A DNA stretch of 64,000 nt, taken from NCBI GenBank assembly GCA_020631735.1, contig CM036197.1, positions 44,067,880 to 44,131,879 of the forward strand, read 5' to 3'. A program made the translations under genes and the position numbers. The notes below the pieces were generated by a model, which ran no database searches, was not told the origin of the DNA, and was given only the letters and a program-made list of their open reading frames with translations. Shown one piece after another: positions 11,079 through 21,800 of this stretch (its first letter is position 1; each line of letters starts with the position of its first letter). This stretch comes from Saccharum officinarum (Eukaryota; Streptophyta; Magnoliopsida; Poales; Poaceae).

Positions 11079-12750
11079 GAGATCATCTTGTCTTTTTGTA
11101 TGGGCCTTCCGTTGAGATAGAATTTACTCTTTGAAAGTATTTCTTCTTTTGGTTGTTGGTTTCATGATCAATGCTATTTCCTCCAATGATTGTCATGATT
11201 CTTCCTTTGCTTGCCATTGAAGTTGATGGAGAGTTCTCTTGTTTGTTGTTTCCTTGTGGATTGCTGTTTGCCACAAAGGATTCAGGTTCTGATGCTTGAA
11301 AGTTTGTTTACTGTTGTTGATTTTGCCTCCATTGGTTTAGATCATAAATTGCTATTGGTCCATGGCTGTATGATGGTGATGGTCCTAGAATCATTGCTTG
11401 AGAGTGTCCATATTGAATTGGGTAATAGGAGCTTTGTTGTCCTTGAATCATATGGTTAACAGCTTTTGATTGACTTGTCATTTTATTTTCTTCTTGTATT
11501 TCTTCGATGCTTTTCTTTATTTTTGGACATATTTTTGATGTGTGTCCAGCCCCCTTACCGTGAATGATGCAGTGCATGTCTTCGAGTCTTAGGGGTGTTC
11601 TTCCTCTTCTATGTCCTCCTCTTCCTCTTATGTTAAAGCCACCTCTTTCGAATGTCCTTTCATTGTATTGGCTGTTGTATTGATGTTGAGGTGAAAAGTT
11701 GCTTTCAGTGGTTGAATTGTTGTTTTCAACTTGATTGACTTGGCCGAACTGTCTTCGCTCATAGTTGTTTTGCTTTGGGGGATGAAAATTGTTATTTTTA
11801 TTTTGATGTCTGAAGCTGTTTTCTTTCTCGATTCTTTTTCTGTAATCTTCGTTGGATTTGTAGTATTTTTGGATTTCCTCATAAAGCTGAGCGAGCGAAG
11901 TTGGCTTTTCTCGAGTAAGGTGTGCTGCACATTGTCGTACCCAGAGTTCCTTGATTGCTGTAATTATGACTACTTCATCTGGGATATTTGTGATTTGCGA
12001 TTTGATTTGAATGAATCTCTTGTAATATTGGCTTAGAGGTTCTTTGTGTTGTTGTTTGCAGTTGAACAAGTCCATGTCTGTAAGACCAGTTGGTTGAAGT
12101 CCTTAGAAGTCGACGAGCAGATTTGTCTTTAGTTGTTCCATGAATGTATAGATTTTGCTTTTCAGGATGAGTACCAGTGTTGTGCTAGACCTTTGACTGC
12201 CATCACAAGTGACTTTGCAAGTGTAGTTTTGTCACCACCTCTGGCAATTACTGCAGCTTCAAAACTCATTAAAAATTGCCTTGTGTCTGATTCACCATCA
12301 AATGTTGGTATCATGTTGAATTTGTACCCTATAGGCCATTGAGATAATTGCAAGTTTATTGACAGTGGGGAGCTTGTATCAATTGATATAAATGATTTTT
12401 GGTTGTTCCTCTCTTGAGAGATTCTTGTTGCCAGATGCGGTTCTTCTTAGTTTATAATTTTATGATTTACATTTTGCAACTGCTCGTTTAAGTTGCGGAG
12501 GGTAGCTTTGGCTCCTTCTATTCTTTGTTTGAGGGTTTTTTCTCTTGCTCTTGCGCGACATTCTTCAAGTTCTTTTTGTCTTCTTAAAACTTGTTCTTCA
12601 AATTCTCTAAGTTTTTGTTCTTTAGCTTTGCCTGTTTTTGAGGAGTTTGCATCTTGGGGAATGTCTTTTGTAGGACCTCGATCTTCGCCAAGGGGTGGTT
12701 CATCTTCGGTTGCCCTGTTGACGGCCTTTTTGTTTGGTCTTGCCATTTGA
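11079..12750 (-). pseudogene. Tat-1 gag (capsid/nucleocapsid)
   Basis: Gag forms the virus-like particle. The likely start is at 12746 (MARPNKKAVNRATEDEPPLG), followed by a charged helical segment. The retrotransposon-gag domain follows: YKFNMIPTFDGESDTRQFL at 12353-12162, then EPLSQYYKRFIQIKSQI at 12075-11990. A Gln/Asn-rich region and an RGG-like patch (GGFNIRGRGGHRRG) precede a zinc-knuckle-like CIIHGKGAGHTSKIC. The C-terminal segment (11274-11083) has the RIMTIIGG motif that normally precedes protease. Breaks occur near 12400, 12120 and 11290. Confidence 0.8.
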
Positions 12751-12804
12751 TTTCTTGTGGTCGTGAGGATCTTTTAGTGCACACACAAATGGTGAGCGCC
12801 AGAT
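12751..12804 (-). promoter_or_regulatory. Candidate primer-binding site next to the Tat-1 5' LTR
   Basis: On the minus strand, directly after the LTR end CCCAACA, the sequence reads TCTGGCGCTCACC. The TGGCGC start is typical of tRNA-primed sites in plant Gypsy elements. I did not assign the tRNA. Confidence 0.5.
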
Positions 12805-13386
12805 GTTGGGTGAAAAGTTCAAGTCAAGTGACACAATTCACACAATCATCAATATGTATTGGATACATATCAAAAGTAGTATTTATTCCATGGTCGTACT
12901 ATACATGTCAGAGGGGGTATTTATAGGGCCCTAGTCTTCGTATTTTACATAAAATGACTATTTTACCCCTGACCAAAATATTTACAACCCTTCTTTACTG
13001 CAAGGGCGAAGTGGTCATTTCTTCCTGATTCGTCCTCCTTTTTCACGTTCAATCTTCTCTTCTTCAGTGAATTTGCTCTTTTAGACTCAGTCATTTCTTG
13101 CTTCTTATCTACTTCGCTATCTAGCGAAGTTGATTTCTTGATGATGAAGCCGAAAAGTGAAGTTGATTTTTTGGCGACGAAGCCAAAACTTTGTCTTCGC
13201 CTTTGCTCTTGATCTTTTCTTTCACCTCTATTCATTCTTTTGGCGAAGTCGAATCTTGTGTGACGAAGTGAAAATACATCTTTCGCTATACTTTTACCTG
13301 CGAGTAGATTTTTTTAGGATATTTTAATATTTTTTGTACTCCAAAGTTTGGGCCTGATTTTTTTAGCAGAGTTAATATTCCCAACA
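12805..13386 (-). repeat. 5' LTR of Tat-1
   Basis: This 582-bp LTR is a near-copy of 1221-1802, with the same TGTTGGG...CCCAACA ends. Base differences are few (for example around 12860-12875 and 13310-13330), so the insertion is not very old compared with how broken its genes are. It contains about eight CGAAG/CTTCG words. Confidence 0.92.
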
Positions 13387-13568
13387 TAGATATTCAAGTA
13401 ACAAATATTTGTATTATTTTACAATAAATTAACTGTATTTACTAGCACTAAACAGATAAAAAAAGGAAAAACCTTCTTGGACGTAATCACCTTCATAACC
13501 CAGCAGTTAAAGCTCCCAGTGTGAACAGCGCGCCCTCAGTTCGAATCCAATCACTGGCAGTGGCTTTG
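13387..13568 (+). other. Short interval with a tRNA-like (SINE-type) fragment
   Basis: The first ~90 bases are AT-rich. At 13501-13550 there is AGCAGTTAAAGC, resembling a pol III A box, followed 30-40 bases later by AGTTCGAATCC at 13538-13548, a near-perfect B box. This looks like the head of a tRNA-derived SINE. It is cut by the solo LTR inserted at 13569 and probably resumes at 16863. No terminal repeats were found. Confidence 0.4.
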
Positions 13569-16500
13569 TGTCACACCCGGTTTTAAGGACAAAACCAGAC
13601 ATACACCATATGTGAAATAAAGAAGACAAATCTCACATATAGCCACAGATAAGTGTAATATCAAAAGACAAATGCTTAATATACATTACACAATAGTATA
13701 AAATATACCTTAATGAGCAACACAGCGGAAAGACAACTCCGAACACCGGGTGTAGACCTCACTCCAGGATCAAACTAACTGGTTGATCACAAGCCTAACA
13801 ATTCCAGAATCTAACAGTCTGGTACCCTTCCTGAGATGTGGGGAAATAGCAAGAGTGAGTCCATATCGAACTCAGCAAATATATCATAGGGTTCATGAGG
13901 CTCAAAAAGTTTGACACGGGTTTACTGCATTAGCTTTTAGTGAGTCATCTTTTAGCAATTGAGTAGCAACAAGTTTAACATAATCCCAAATAACCTCATG
14001 ATCATGTAAACGAGAATAATGTATAGCAAGAAACAATAATCATTAGTGAACATCAATATCATCAGTATTATCATTATCATCAGTGTTCATCATTTATTCT
14101 GTAAGGGTCCAAGGCCACTCGTGACCGTGAGCACGGCTGTTATAACAGTTTTACACTCTGCAGAGGTTGTACACTTTCACTGTGAGTCATGATTACCCAT
14201 ATGCCCGGGATCGCGACTCCCAAAACACTTCCAAGGTGAGCAGGCAGGGTTCACTATGAAGCCTTTCAAAGGTTCGTCTAACAAGTTAGGGCCGCTAGGT
14301 TTCCGGAGTCAGTCCGTGTGATACACCACGCAGGGATCCACAGTCTGCTCTACCCCATTTGCGCCACAAGGGTAACCTCTAACAAGCTAGAAAAAGTCCT
14401 CATACTGAGCTAAAGCCAGAGCCATATAGCCCTCACAGTTGTACTGTAAGTCCCGGATTTTCGCTTACAGATAAGTCCTTATGGAGAGAAATTAGAGCAC
14501 CATAAAAACAACCAAATATGCTCTAGCCCTCTTGAGCCATATTGCTTTAAATCATCTTTTAAACATTTATTGCATATATCATTAGTCAAGTTACAGATCA
14601 TGATTATTTATCTTGAACGCTAGCATAACACTACCCAATGCAATGTCCCATGGGTGTCAAGGTACAAGATACAAAACTAGGATATCCTTAATGGTAACAA
14701 GGTAGACACATGCATATGAATTAAGTATATTAAAGATGAATAGGAAACAAGGATAATCCTATGCTATACTTGCCTTAAACACCGATCCTTCGGTAAGCTT
14801 TAATCTTCAACGTTCTTCTTCTTCTGCTTGATAACCACGTATATCTCACCGACTGGACTTGATCAATAAATCATCACACACACATCGAGCAATCATACAC
14901 GAAGCAAACAATAGATCTAAATTAGAACAGTACACCAATCATACAAAAATAAATAAAAGAGTTTGAAACACGATTCTACGCATCACTACGAACACACAGA
15001 CGCGAAAAGCACACTAATCAGAGCTACGGTTGAAAAGATACATCTACCGAAAAATTTGCTCATAGAAGAAAATATAAAACTATTAGCTTCATGAGTTTTA
15101 ATTATATAATAACATATATAAGATATTTTATAAATACTATATATGGAATTAAGTCAAATTTAGATTCAAATTATAAAACTAAAGTAAAACAAATCATATT
15201 TTATTTACAAAACCCAGTTGCATAATTATTAATCAAGATATGATTTAAACAATAAAATTTCAGAATTAATAATATGGTAAATACTGTCACTAACGCGTAG
15301 ATCTCGTTGCTATGAATCTAACGCAACTCGAATGAGCTAAAACGGATCTAAAACGTAGAAGATATGATTTAAACAAGATCTACTTTATTAAAGTAATAGA
15401 TTAAATCTAACATCGAATCTTAAGGGTAGAAAACCTAACCAACAGCAGCACTAACAGTATAAAAAGTTTGTAAAACTCTTCTACACGTTACTACGATTAC
15501 ATAGACATAAAGATCACGAAATTTGGATTTAAAACATAAAAGTTATGAATTTTCTAAGATTTCCTATAGATAAATAATTACTTTAATATAAACTCGAAAA
15601 TAAATTATCTCAAACCTACTGTACAGTTCTATCATCATGTAGAGCTCTCAAATACGAATCTAACGCAATTTGAACGGATCAAATCGGAGTTAAAACGGAT
15701 AATTTATGACTAAAACAAACTCAGTGGCAAAACTGTAAATATCAGAAAACGTATTTTTCAATTACCGAGACGAATTACGCTTTCCACAGATCAAAACGTA
15801 TTTTCGGAAGTTACACGATCAAAATACGCTTTACAGAAAAGAAAACGTAAACCGGGAATACGCTTTGGACTGCGGGTTAAGAACTTAAAAACTTCAGGGG
15901 CTCTTTAGAAAAATTGCCGGCCGAAGGGGTATCTTTGATTTTCAATCGTCGGATTCAAAACGAACGGCCTAGATCTAATCGGGGAAGAGAGAGGGAAGAC
16001 GCCGGCGGCGCTCCGACCGATTTCCGGCCCGTCGGTGGCCTCCCGCGGCGGCGCCATGGCCGGGAACCGCCCAAACTCGACTCCAGCACCAAACGACGAA
16101 AAGGAAAACACAGGGAGAAAGAGCAGCTCACTGCGAACTCACCCCGAGCGAAAACGAAGTCGATGGTGGACCGAGGAAGGCGTGCGGCTCGGGGAAGCGG
16201 ACGGTGGAGGCGGCGGTTCGAGCAATGTCGTCCCGGGGTATTAGGGCTGCGATTTGTGGACGAATATGGAGCGGGAAGGTACGGCGGCCCCGTTTTTATA
16301 GCCCGGAGCGGCGCTAAGAAAGGAAGGAGGAGGATACGGAGAGGGATTCGACGTCGGCAAGAAAGGAAAGAGAAGCCGGCGTTCGGCGTGGGGAAGAAGA
16401 TGAAGGTGAAGCCGCTGACGCGTGGGCCCCGGATGTCAGCGTCACGCCAGGAAAGGAAGGCGCGCGCGCGTCGAGTTGGGCCAGCGGCCTCGACTGGGCT

Positions 16501-16857
16501 CGGCCCACGCGGGAAAATGGCGGGCGCAGGAGAAGGAAGCGGGCCGCTGAGGCAGGCCGGGGAGTTGGGCTGCGGGAGGAAAGCGGCCCGAGAGAAGAAA
16601 AAAATTCCTTTCCTTTTTCTTTTCTAATTTTTCAAAACAAATTTTTAAAAGATTTTCAAATCTAAATTTAAATTTGATCAAACCACTCAAACCAAAAATT
16701 TAAATGCAACAGCATGAGTGCACAAACATATTTCTACTCTTATATTTGATTTTAAATTTATAAAAATTATTATTATTCTAAATTTGCATGCTCACTAAAA
16801 TATATAAAAATCATATTTTTCCTATTTTTCATTTCTTCAAAATTTTAGGGTGTTACA
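13569..16857 (-). repeat. Solo LTR of a Gypsy element (copy 1, inverted)
   Basis: This is a 3289-bp sequence with TGTCACACCCGG at one end and GGGTGTTACA at the other. It is flanked by a perfect 5-bp duplication CTTTG (13564-13568 and 16858-16862), and there is no internal gag or pol. Its reverse complement starts TGTAACACCCTAAAATTT and ends ACCGGGTGTGACA, matching the copy at 18886-21964. A shared stretch including CTGTTATAACAGCCGTGCTC confirms the homology. The GC-rich reading frames at 15900-16630 are LTR sequence, not genes. It arose by LTR-LTR recombination (known process). Confidence 0.88.
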
Positions 16858-16897
16858 CTTTGCTTTTGAAAAATTAAAAGCTGTGACAAGGGGCTAT

Positions 16898-17440
16898 CAC
16901 TATCGGTTTGACAGTGATACTAGGAATCACTGCCGGTTTCGTAAACCGCCACTGTTGACCCCTTTCACCGCCGGTTTTCAACGAAAAACCGACAGTGATA
17001 TCCTAGCAGGAGCATTGAATCACTGCCGGTTTCGTAAACCGCCATTGTTGACCCCTTTCACTGTCGGTTTTCAACGAAAAACCGACTGTGATATCCTAGC
17101 AGGAGCACTGCTCCCACAAACCACGACAGTGATAGGCTTATAAAATGGCTGGCGTCCGGTTGGGGAGCCTCTGAGGATTAATATTCTTTTAAAAAATGAT
17201 CGCAGGATTAATGTTTCATTTACGTAACATGTCGTCAATAATAGTGCTGCATACATGACAGCTTCAAAAAGCTAAGTGTCAGGCACATCACTGCCGATTT
17301 TTGAGAAAAACCGGCAGTGAATGCTATCTTCACTGTCGGTTCCTTCTATAAACCGGTAGTGAAAGGTGTTTCATTGTCGGTTCAACCTAAGGCCGGCACT
17401 CCCTATATAAGACAAACCACCGGCCACATACATCCCACAC
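16898..17440 (+). mobile_element. 5' end of a third CACTA element: subterminal repeats and promoter
   Basis: The stretch starts CACTATCGGTTTGACAGTG and carries repeated subterminal words CACTGCCGGTTT...AAACCG and CGGTTTTCAACGAAAAACCG in both orientations (16898-17120 and 17285-17400). A ~120-bp block repeats directly (16925-17010 and 17027-17110). These arrays bind the element's own TNPA-like protein in known CACTA elements. A TATA box follows at 17404. I could not identify the matching 3' end. Confidence 0.75.
17404..17410 (+). promoter_or_regulatory. TATA box of the CACTA 5' end
   Basis: TATATAA sits just inside the subterminal repeats and is followed by a C/T-rich leader (CACACACCCAGACACACTCT) and an ATG at 17520. 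This is the usual arrangement of a CACTA promoter. Confidence 0.6.
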
Positions 17441-17611
17441 ACCCAGACACACTCTCACATCCTCATTTTTTCACTCTCACTTCTCACAAATCCACTCTCT
17501 TTGTGTACATGATTTGATCATGGCTCCTAGATATTCCATTGGTATTCATATATTTCTTCTCTATTATTCTAGATGCCTTATGTATATTTACATTTATATA
17601 AAATTATTTGC

Positions 17612-17613
<2 letters not shown>

Positions 17614-17679
<66 letters not shown>
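17614..17679. repeat. (AT)n microsatellite, about 33 units
   Basis: This is an uninterrupted TA dinucleotide run of about 66 bases. It is perfectly self-complementary. It generates the poly-Ile/Tyr reading frames seen on both strands, which are not genes. Confidence 0.98.
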
Positions 17680-17682
<3 letters not shown>

Positions 17683-17933
17683 TCGATCGGCTGGCGATGA
17701 GCATATATTTATGTACACATTTTTTTTGCATTTTATCGATCAGCTGGACCTCCCCCACCACAAGTGCTAGGTTTCTACGCTGGCGATGAGGCATTCGCTC
17801 CTGATGTGGCCATTCGACGATTCCCTCTTCTAGCTATTGTTTAAAATATTTTTCAACATCTTTTGTTTTTTTGAAGCTAACAAATAAATGTAATTAGTTT
17901 AATATCATTGTTTATATATATATCTCTGATAGA

Positions 17934-18664
17934 ATGGCTGCGAACCACACTTAGCTGGTTCTTTATCTCGGACATCGTCAAGAACACGGTATCTAATGCA
18001 AGTAGTCGGCTATGGACGTGTGAACTGAGTTTTTACATCCCTTCAAGGGGTGCAAATCTTTAGAACCTTATCCACGAGACGGGAAGACCGAGCCCGGACG
18101 TGACAAGAGCCCAGTTCAGTGCCATGCGCTTCTGTTTAGAGGCACTTTGACGTGTTTGCTATGATGTGCATGATTTCTCGCACTTCAAGGCACTTGCTTT
18201 GAATGCTGGTGATATCCTCGTTCTGTAAGCAAGCGAAATTTATGTGAGCTACAACCGTGCCGATGTGGTAAAATGGTCACTTATACCTCAGTCGTGGTTA
18301 TTTGTTCTTTATTATTGTAATAACATTCTCTAATTTTTTTTGTTTTTCTCTGCATGCAGATTGAGCTTCAGGACCTTAGCTATGCTGCATGTGGCTTATC
18401 GGCCGTTCTAGACCAAGCTACGGAGCAACTCGGGTATGATTAGGACTTCTGCAATGAAAACCTCGGCCAACTCACTATCGAAGGACGCCAGTACTGCATA
18501 AGGATGACTAACAGGGGTAGTGGTCATTTAGTAGGTTACATCTATGGCCGACCATTCTTTCGGCATTGTAAGGCAAAAGAGAGTGCACTCATACGGGCAT
18601 TGACCATCATCGATGCAAGCGGATACATAATCTGTGACATCAATTACAATATATGGCTATAGAG
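17934..18664 (+). pseudogene. Captured-gene-like remnant inside CACTA, unknown function
   Basis: I do not recognise this protein. Coding-like sequence begins at ATG 17934 after a T-rich acceptor (CTGATAG) and continues to about 18267. A clear intron (donor GTG|GTAAAA at 18268, acceptor TGCATGCAG at 18359) separates it from a second exon, 18360-18664. That exon reads LQDLSYAACGLSAVLDQATE, then GQLTIEGRQYCIRM, GYIYGRPFFRHCKAKESALI and IIDASGYIICDINY. Stops are present (for example TAG near 18442), so it is not functional. Position behind a CACTA promoter suggests a transduplicated fragment or a decayed CACTA gene. Confidence 0.4.
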
Positions 18665-18828
18665 GTATATTAATATGCGTTGCCCGATCGATCCCAGGAG
18701 TGATTCTGACAGTAATTAATGTTTATTTAGCTAGGTTTGCAAGGTTGTATGGCTTGTGTGTTTAATTATTGTAATTCATTTAACGTTTGTTCGGCAACTA
18801 TAAATCTACATTATGGTGTCACATTGAT

Positions 18829-21800
18829 CTTAAACTTTTTCTCAGGTTTGCAAGTGTCACGAGTAAAGGAAACACCGAGTTTCTGTGTAACACCCTAAAA
18901 TTTGCATTTATCCAAAATAGTTAAAATGATTTATATAAGTATTTTTGTGAGCATTTTTACCTAACGAAAATAATAATTTTTATGAAAAATTAAAATCAAA
19001 TATAAGGATAGATATATGTTGTTGTGTTCATGCTGCTTCACTCTTATTTTTGTGATGATTGGTTCTGACCAAATCTGAAATTGGATTCAAAATTCAGTTT
19101 GAAATTGTTTTGAAAAAAAATTATTCTTCCTCCCTCCTTCCTCGCTTTTGGCCTGCTGGCCCAGTTCCCCGCCGGCCCGCTCGCCCCCTCCTTCTTCCCC
19201 TCCCTCTCATTTCTTCTCGGGCCGGCCCAGTTCGGGCTGGACAACTTCCACCGCCTCCTCCTCACTTCCTCTCTGCCATCGACGGCTGGGGCCCACCAGT
19301 CAGCGCCATCCCCCACCACCTCCCTCTGTTTCGGACGCGCTCCATCGAGGCAGAACCACCACCCGCACCCACCTCCTTCATCGTTGGGGGATCATCCGCG
19401 CCTGGCCTCAATAAAAGGGAGCCGGACCCCTTCACCGTTTTGCCCCCGCTGCAGTTCCATTCGCCTGAGCTCGTCGAACCGCACCCGCAGCATGGCTGCG
19501 ACCCACGTGGGGAAACACGCCATGGCCCGCCGCACTCACTCCCTCCCCGCCTTCGGTTTCGCCGTGGTGAGCTTCCCCGGGCCCCTCTCTCTCTCCCCGA
19601 GCCGTTGTCGTCGTGATTACTGGTTTCTATGGCCATTCCCGCGTGCTCCGGCGAGCACTCACCGCTGGCCATGGTGCGCATGCAGCGCGGGCCACCCTGC
19701 AGCCGTGTTTTGTGCCGGGGTGACCTCGCCGTCGCCCCTGTGTCATCCCGGTGGCCTCGGTGGTCGGTTTGGTGGCCCGTAGCGCCCTAGCCATGAACTC
19801 CGGTGAGCTCCTCTCGCTGCCGGCCATGGCGAGCCCCGCGTGGAACCTTTCCCGCCCGCGTAAAGCGCGTGGTCGGACTCGCCATCTCCTCCTTATCTTC
19901 CCCGTGGTTTTTGGTTTGAAAATCGAGCTTCGCAGCGCATGAATCGATCACTCTAGCGAGATCCTCGCCGTTGAGAATGGCGGCGCCGCCACAATTTTCT
20001 TCCCCTCCGGCTGCCGCACATTCTCTCTTCCCCCTCCATCTAATCCCTACCGTTCGTCGCAGGATCAATGGCCCAGGATGGACGATACCCCTTCGATGGC
20101 AGTTTTGTTAAAGAGACCATGCCTTTTTCCCATATTTATGCCCGCAGTCCTCGGCTGATTCAAAATCAGGATTTTTCTTTTTATTTATTTTAAAACGTTT
20201 AATCTTCGTAGTAATTACAGAATTGCCACTACACTATTTTGCTTATAAAATCGTTAATTTATCTCCGATTTGACCCGTTCAACTTGCGTTAGGTTCGTAA
20301 TTTCATAATCTACGCGATGATGCTACTGTTAGACCCGTTAGCAACTTTTAAATTTCATAATTAGGTTTAGTCTTTTGACTTGCTATAGGAATCTAGTTTA
20401 AGTCATAACTTTCGCGTTCTAGCTCTGATTTTTGTGAACTTCACATCGATGTGATCGTAGCGAGATGTAGATGATTTTCATAAACTTTTTATCTTGTCTT
20501 TATACTACTAGTGTACTGTTCTAATTATAGGTTTGTTTGCTATGCATGAATGCTCCTGAATTGTGTATGATGTCGTGTTGGTCGAGTTCAGACGGTGAGG
20601 AGTACGTTGGGAACCCGGAATACTTCGAAGATCAACATGAAGCAGGAGTTTGCTAACCAGGGCAAGTATAGCATGGGCTTACCTTGATGTCCTATTCAAT
20701 ATATAATATACTCATTATGCATGTGTCTAATATTGCTTGACTATAAGGACATCCTAGCCATTGATGACTTGTACCTTGATCCCTGTTGGTTTTACTGCAC
20801 ATGGGTAGAATGCTAGTGCTCTAACTAAACATGATCTACGCTATGACTAATGGAACCAACGGATAAACATGATGGTGATAATTGAACTATAGGGTGAAAG
20901 TACAAATGATGTTGATCATTTTGCCCTAAGCCCTCCGTAAGGACTTATCTATCGGCAAAAGCTAGGATTGACAGTGCAACCGTGAGAGTCACATGGCTCT
21001 GGCTTTAGCTCAGTAATAGGATCTTTTCTAGCTTGTTAGAGGTTACCCGAAAGGGCGTAAGAGGGGCTTGCCACTTTGGGTATAGAACTGCCTCTATTCT
21101 GATGTGTATAGCCTGCGGGATTTGTGCCATCGAAAGGGGGTTCTCTATATCTGCCTGACGAGGAAACCTCACGGCCCTAACTTGTTAGAAGAGGCCTATG
21201 GAAGGCTTCATAGTGTACCCTGTCTGCTCACCTTGGGAGTGTTAGGTGGTCGACGGGCCCCGGGCATATGGGCAATATGACTCACGGGTAAAGATGCACA
21301 ACCTTTGCAGAGTGTTAAAACTGTTATAACAGCCGTGCTCACGGTCATGAGCGACCTGGAAAACTCACAGAATAAATGGTTACTTATGATGTTGTCATTC
21401 ATGGTGAACTATGATGGTATTATGATGACGTTCATATGATTCTATTGGTATATGTTGTTAACTCATGATGATGTTATAATGATGTTCAATGACTCAAATT
21501 GATTCTAGTAAATGATCATGTGGGTTAATTTGGGAGCTAAAGCATAACTTGATATTAATCAATGTTAAAATGTTGACTTAATAAAATGCTAAACGCAGTA
21601 AACCGTGTCTACCTTTTGAGCCTCATGAATCCCCATGTTATGCTTGTGGAGTACGAGATGTACTCACGCTTGTTTATTTTCTGTTTTTGGATAAAAATCC
21701 TAGATGGGTACTAGTTTGCAAGAGACTGGAGGAGTAGGCTTGTGATCAACCAGTCAGTTGTCCCTGTGGAGTGGAGTCTTCACCTGAAGACCGGAGTTGT

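Larger units (their letters stand above)
1221..13386 (-). mobile_element. Complete Ty3/Gypsy LTR retrotransposon, Tat lineage (Tat-1)
   Basis: This is a 12.2-kb element bounded by two 582-bp LTRs with TGTTGGG...CCCAACA ends. The flanking five bases are TACAT on the left and TAGAT on the right, a target-site duplication with one mismatch. Read on the minus strand the order is LTR, candidate primer-binding site, gag, protease, RT, RNase H, a second archaeal-type RNase H, integrase, tandem array, and LTR. The second RNase H before integrase places it in the Tat (Ogre/Retand/Grande) lineage. A separate gene lies between integrase and the 3' LTR on the opposite strand, as known for some Tat elements. 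All genes carry stops and frameshifts, so this copy is inactive. The CpG word CGAAG/CTTCG is conspicuously common throughout. Confidence 0.9.

Noticed and set aside
15914..16627. Long Arg/Gly-rich reading frame on the plus strand
   Set aside because: It lies wholly inside the solo LTR, in a GC-rich block that opens several frames on both strands; no domain is visible.
17514..17794. Ile/Tyr-repeat proteins on both strands
   Set aside because: They are generated by the (AT)n microsatellite.
19059..20068. Several overlapping 130-185-codon frames on both strands
   Set aside because: These are GC-rich LTR sequence (second solo LTR), with Pro/Ser/Arg composition in every phase, as in the first copy.
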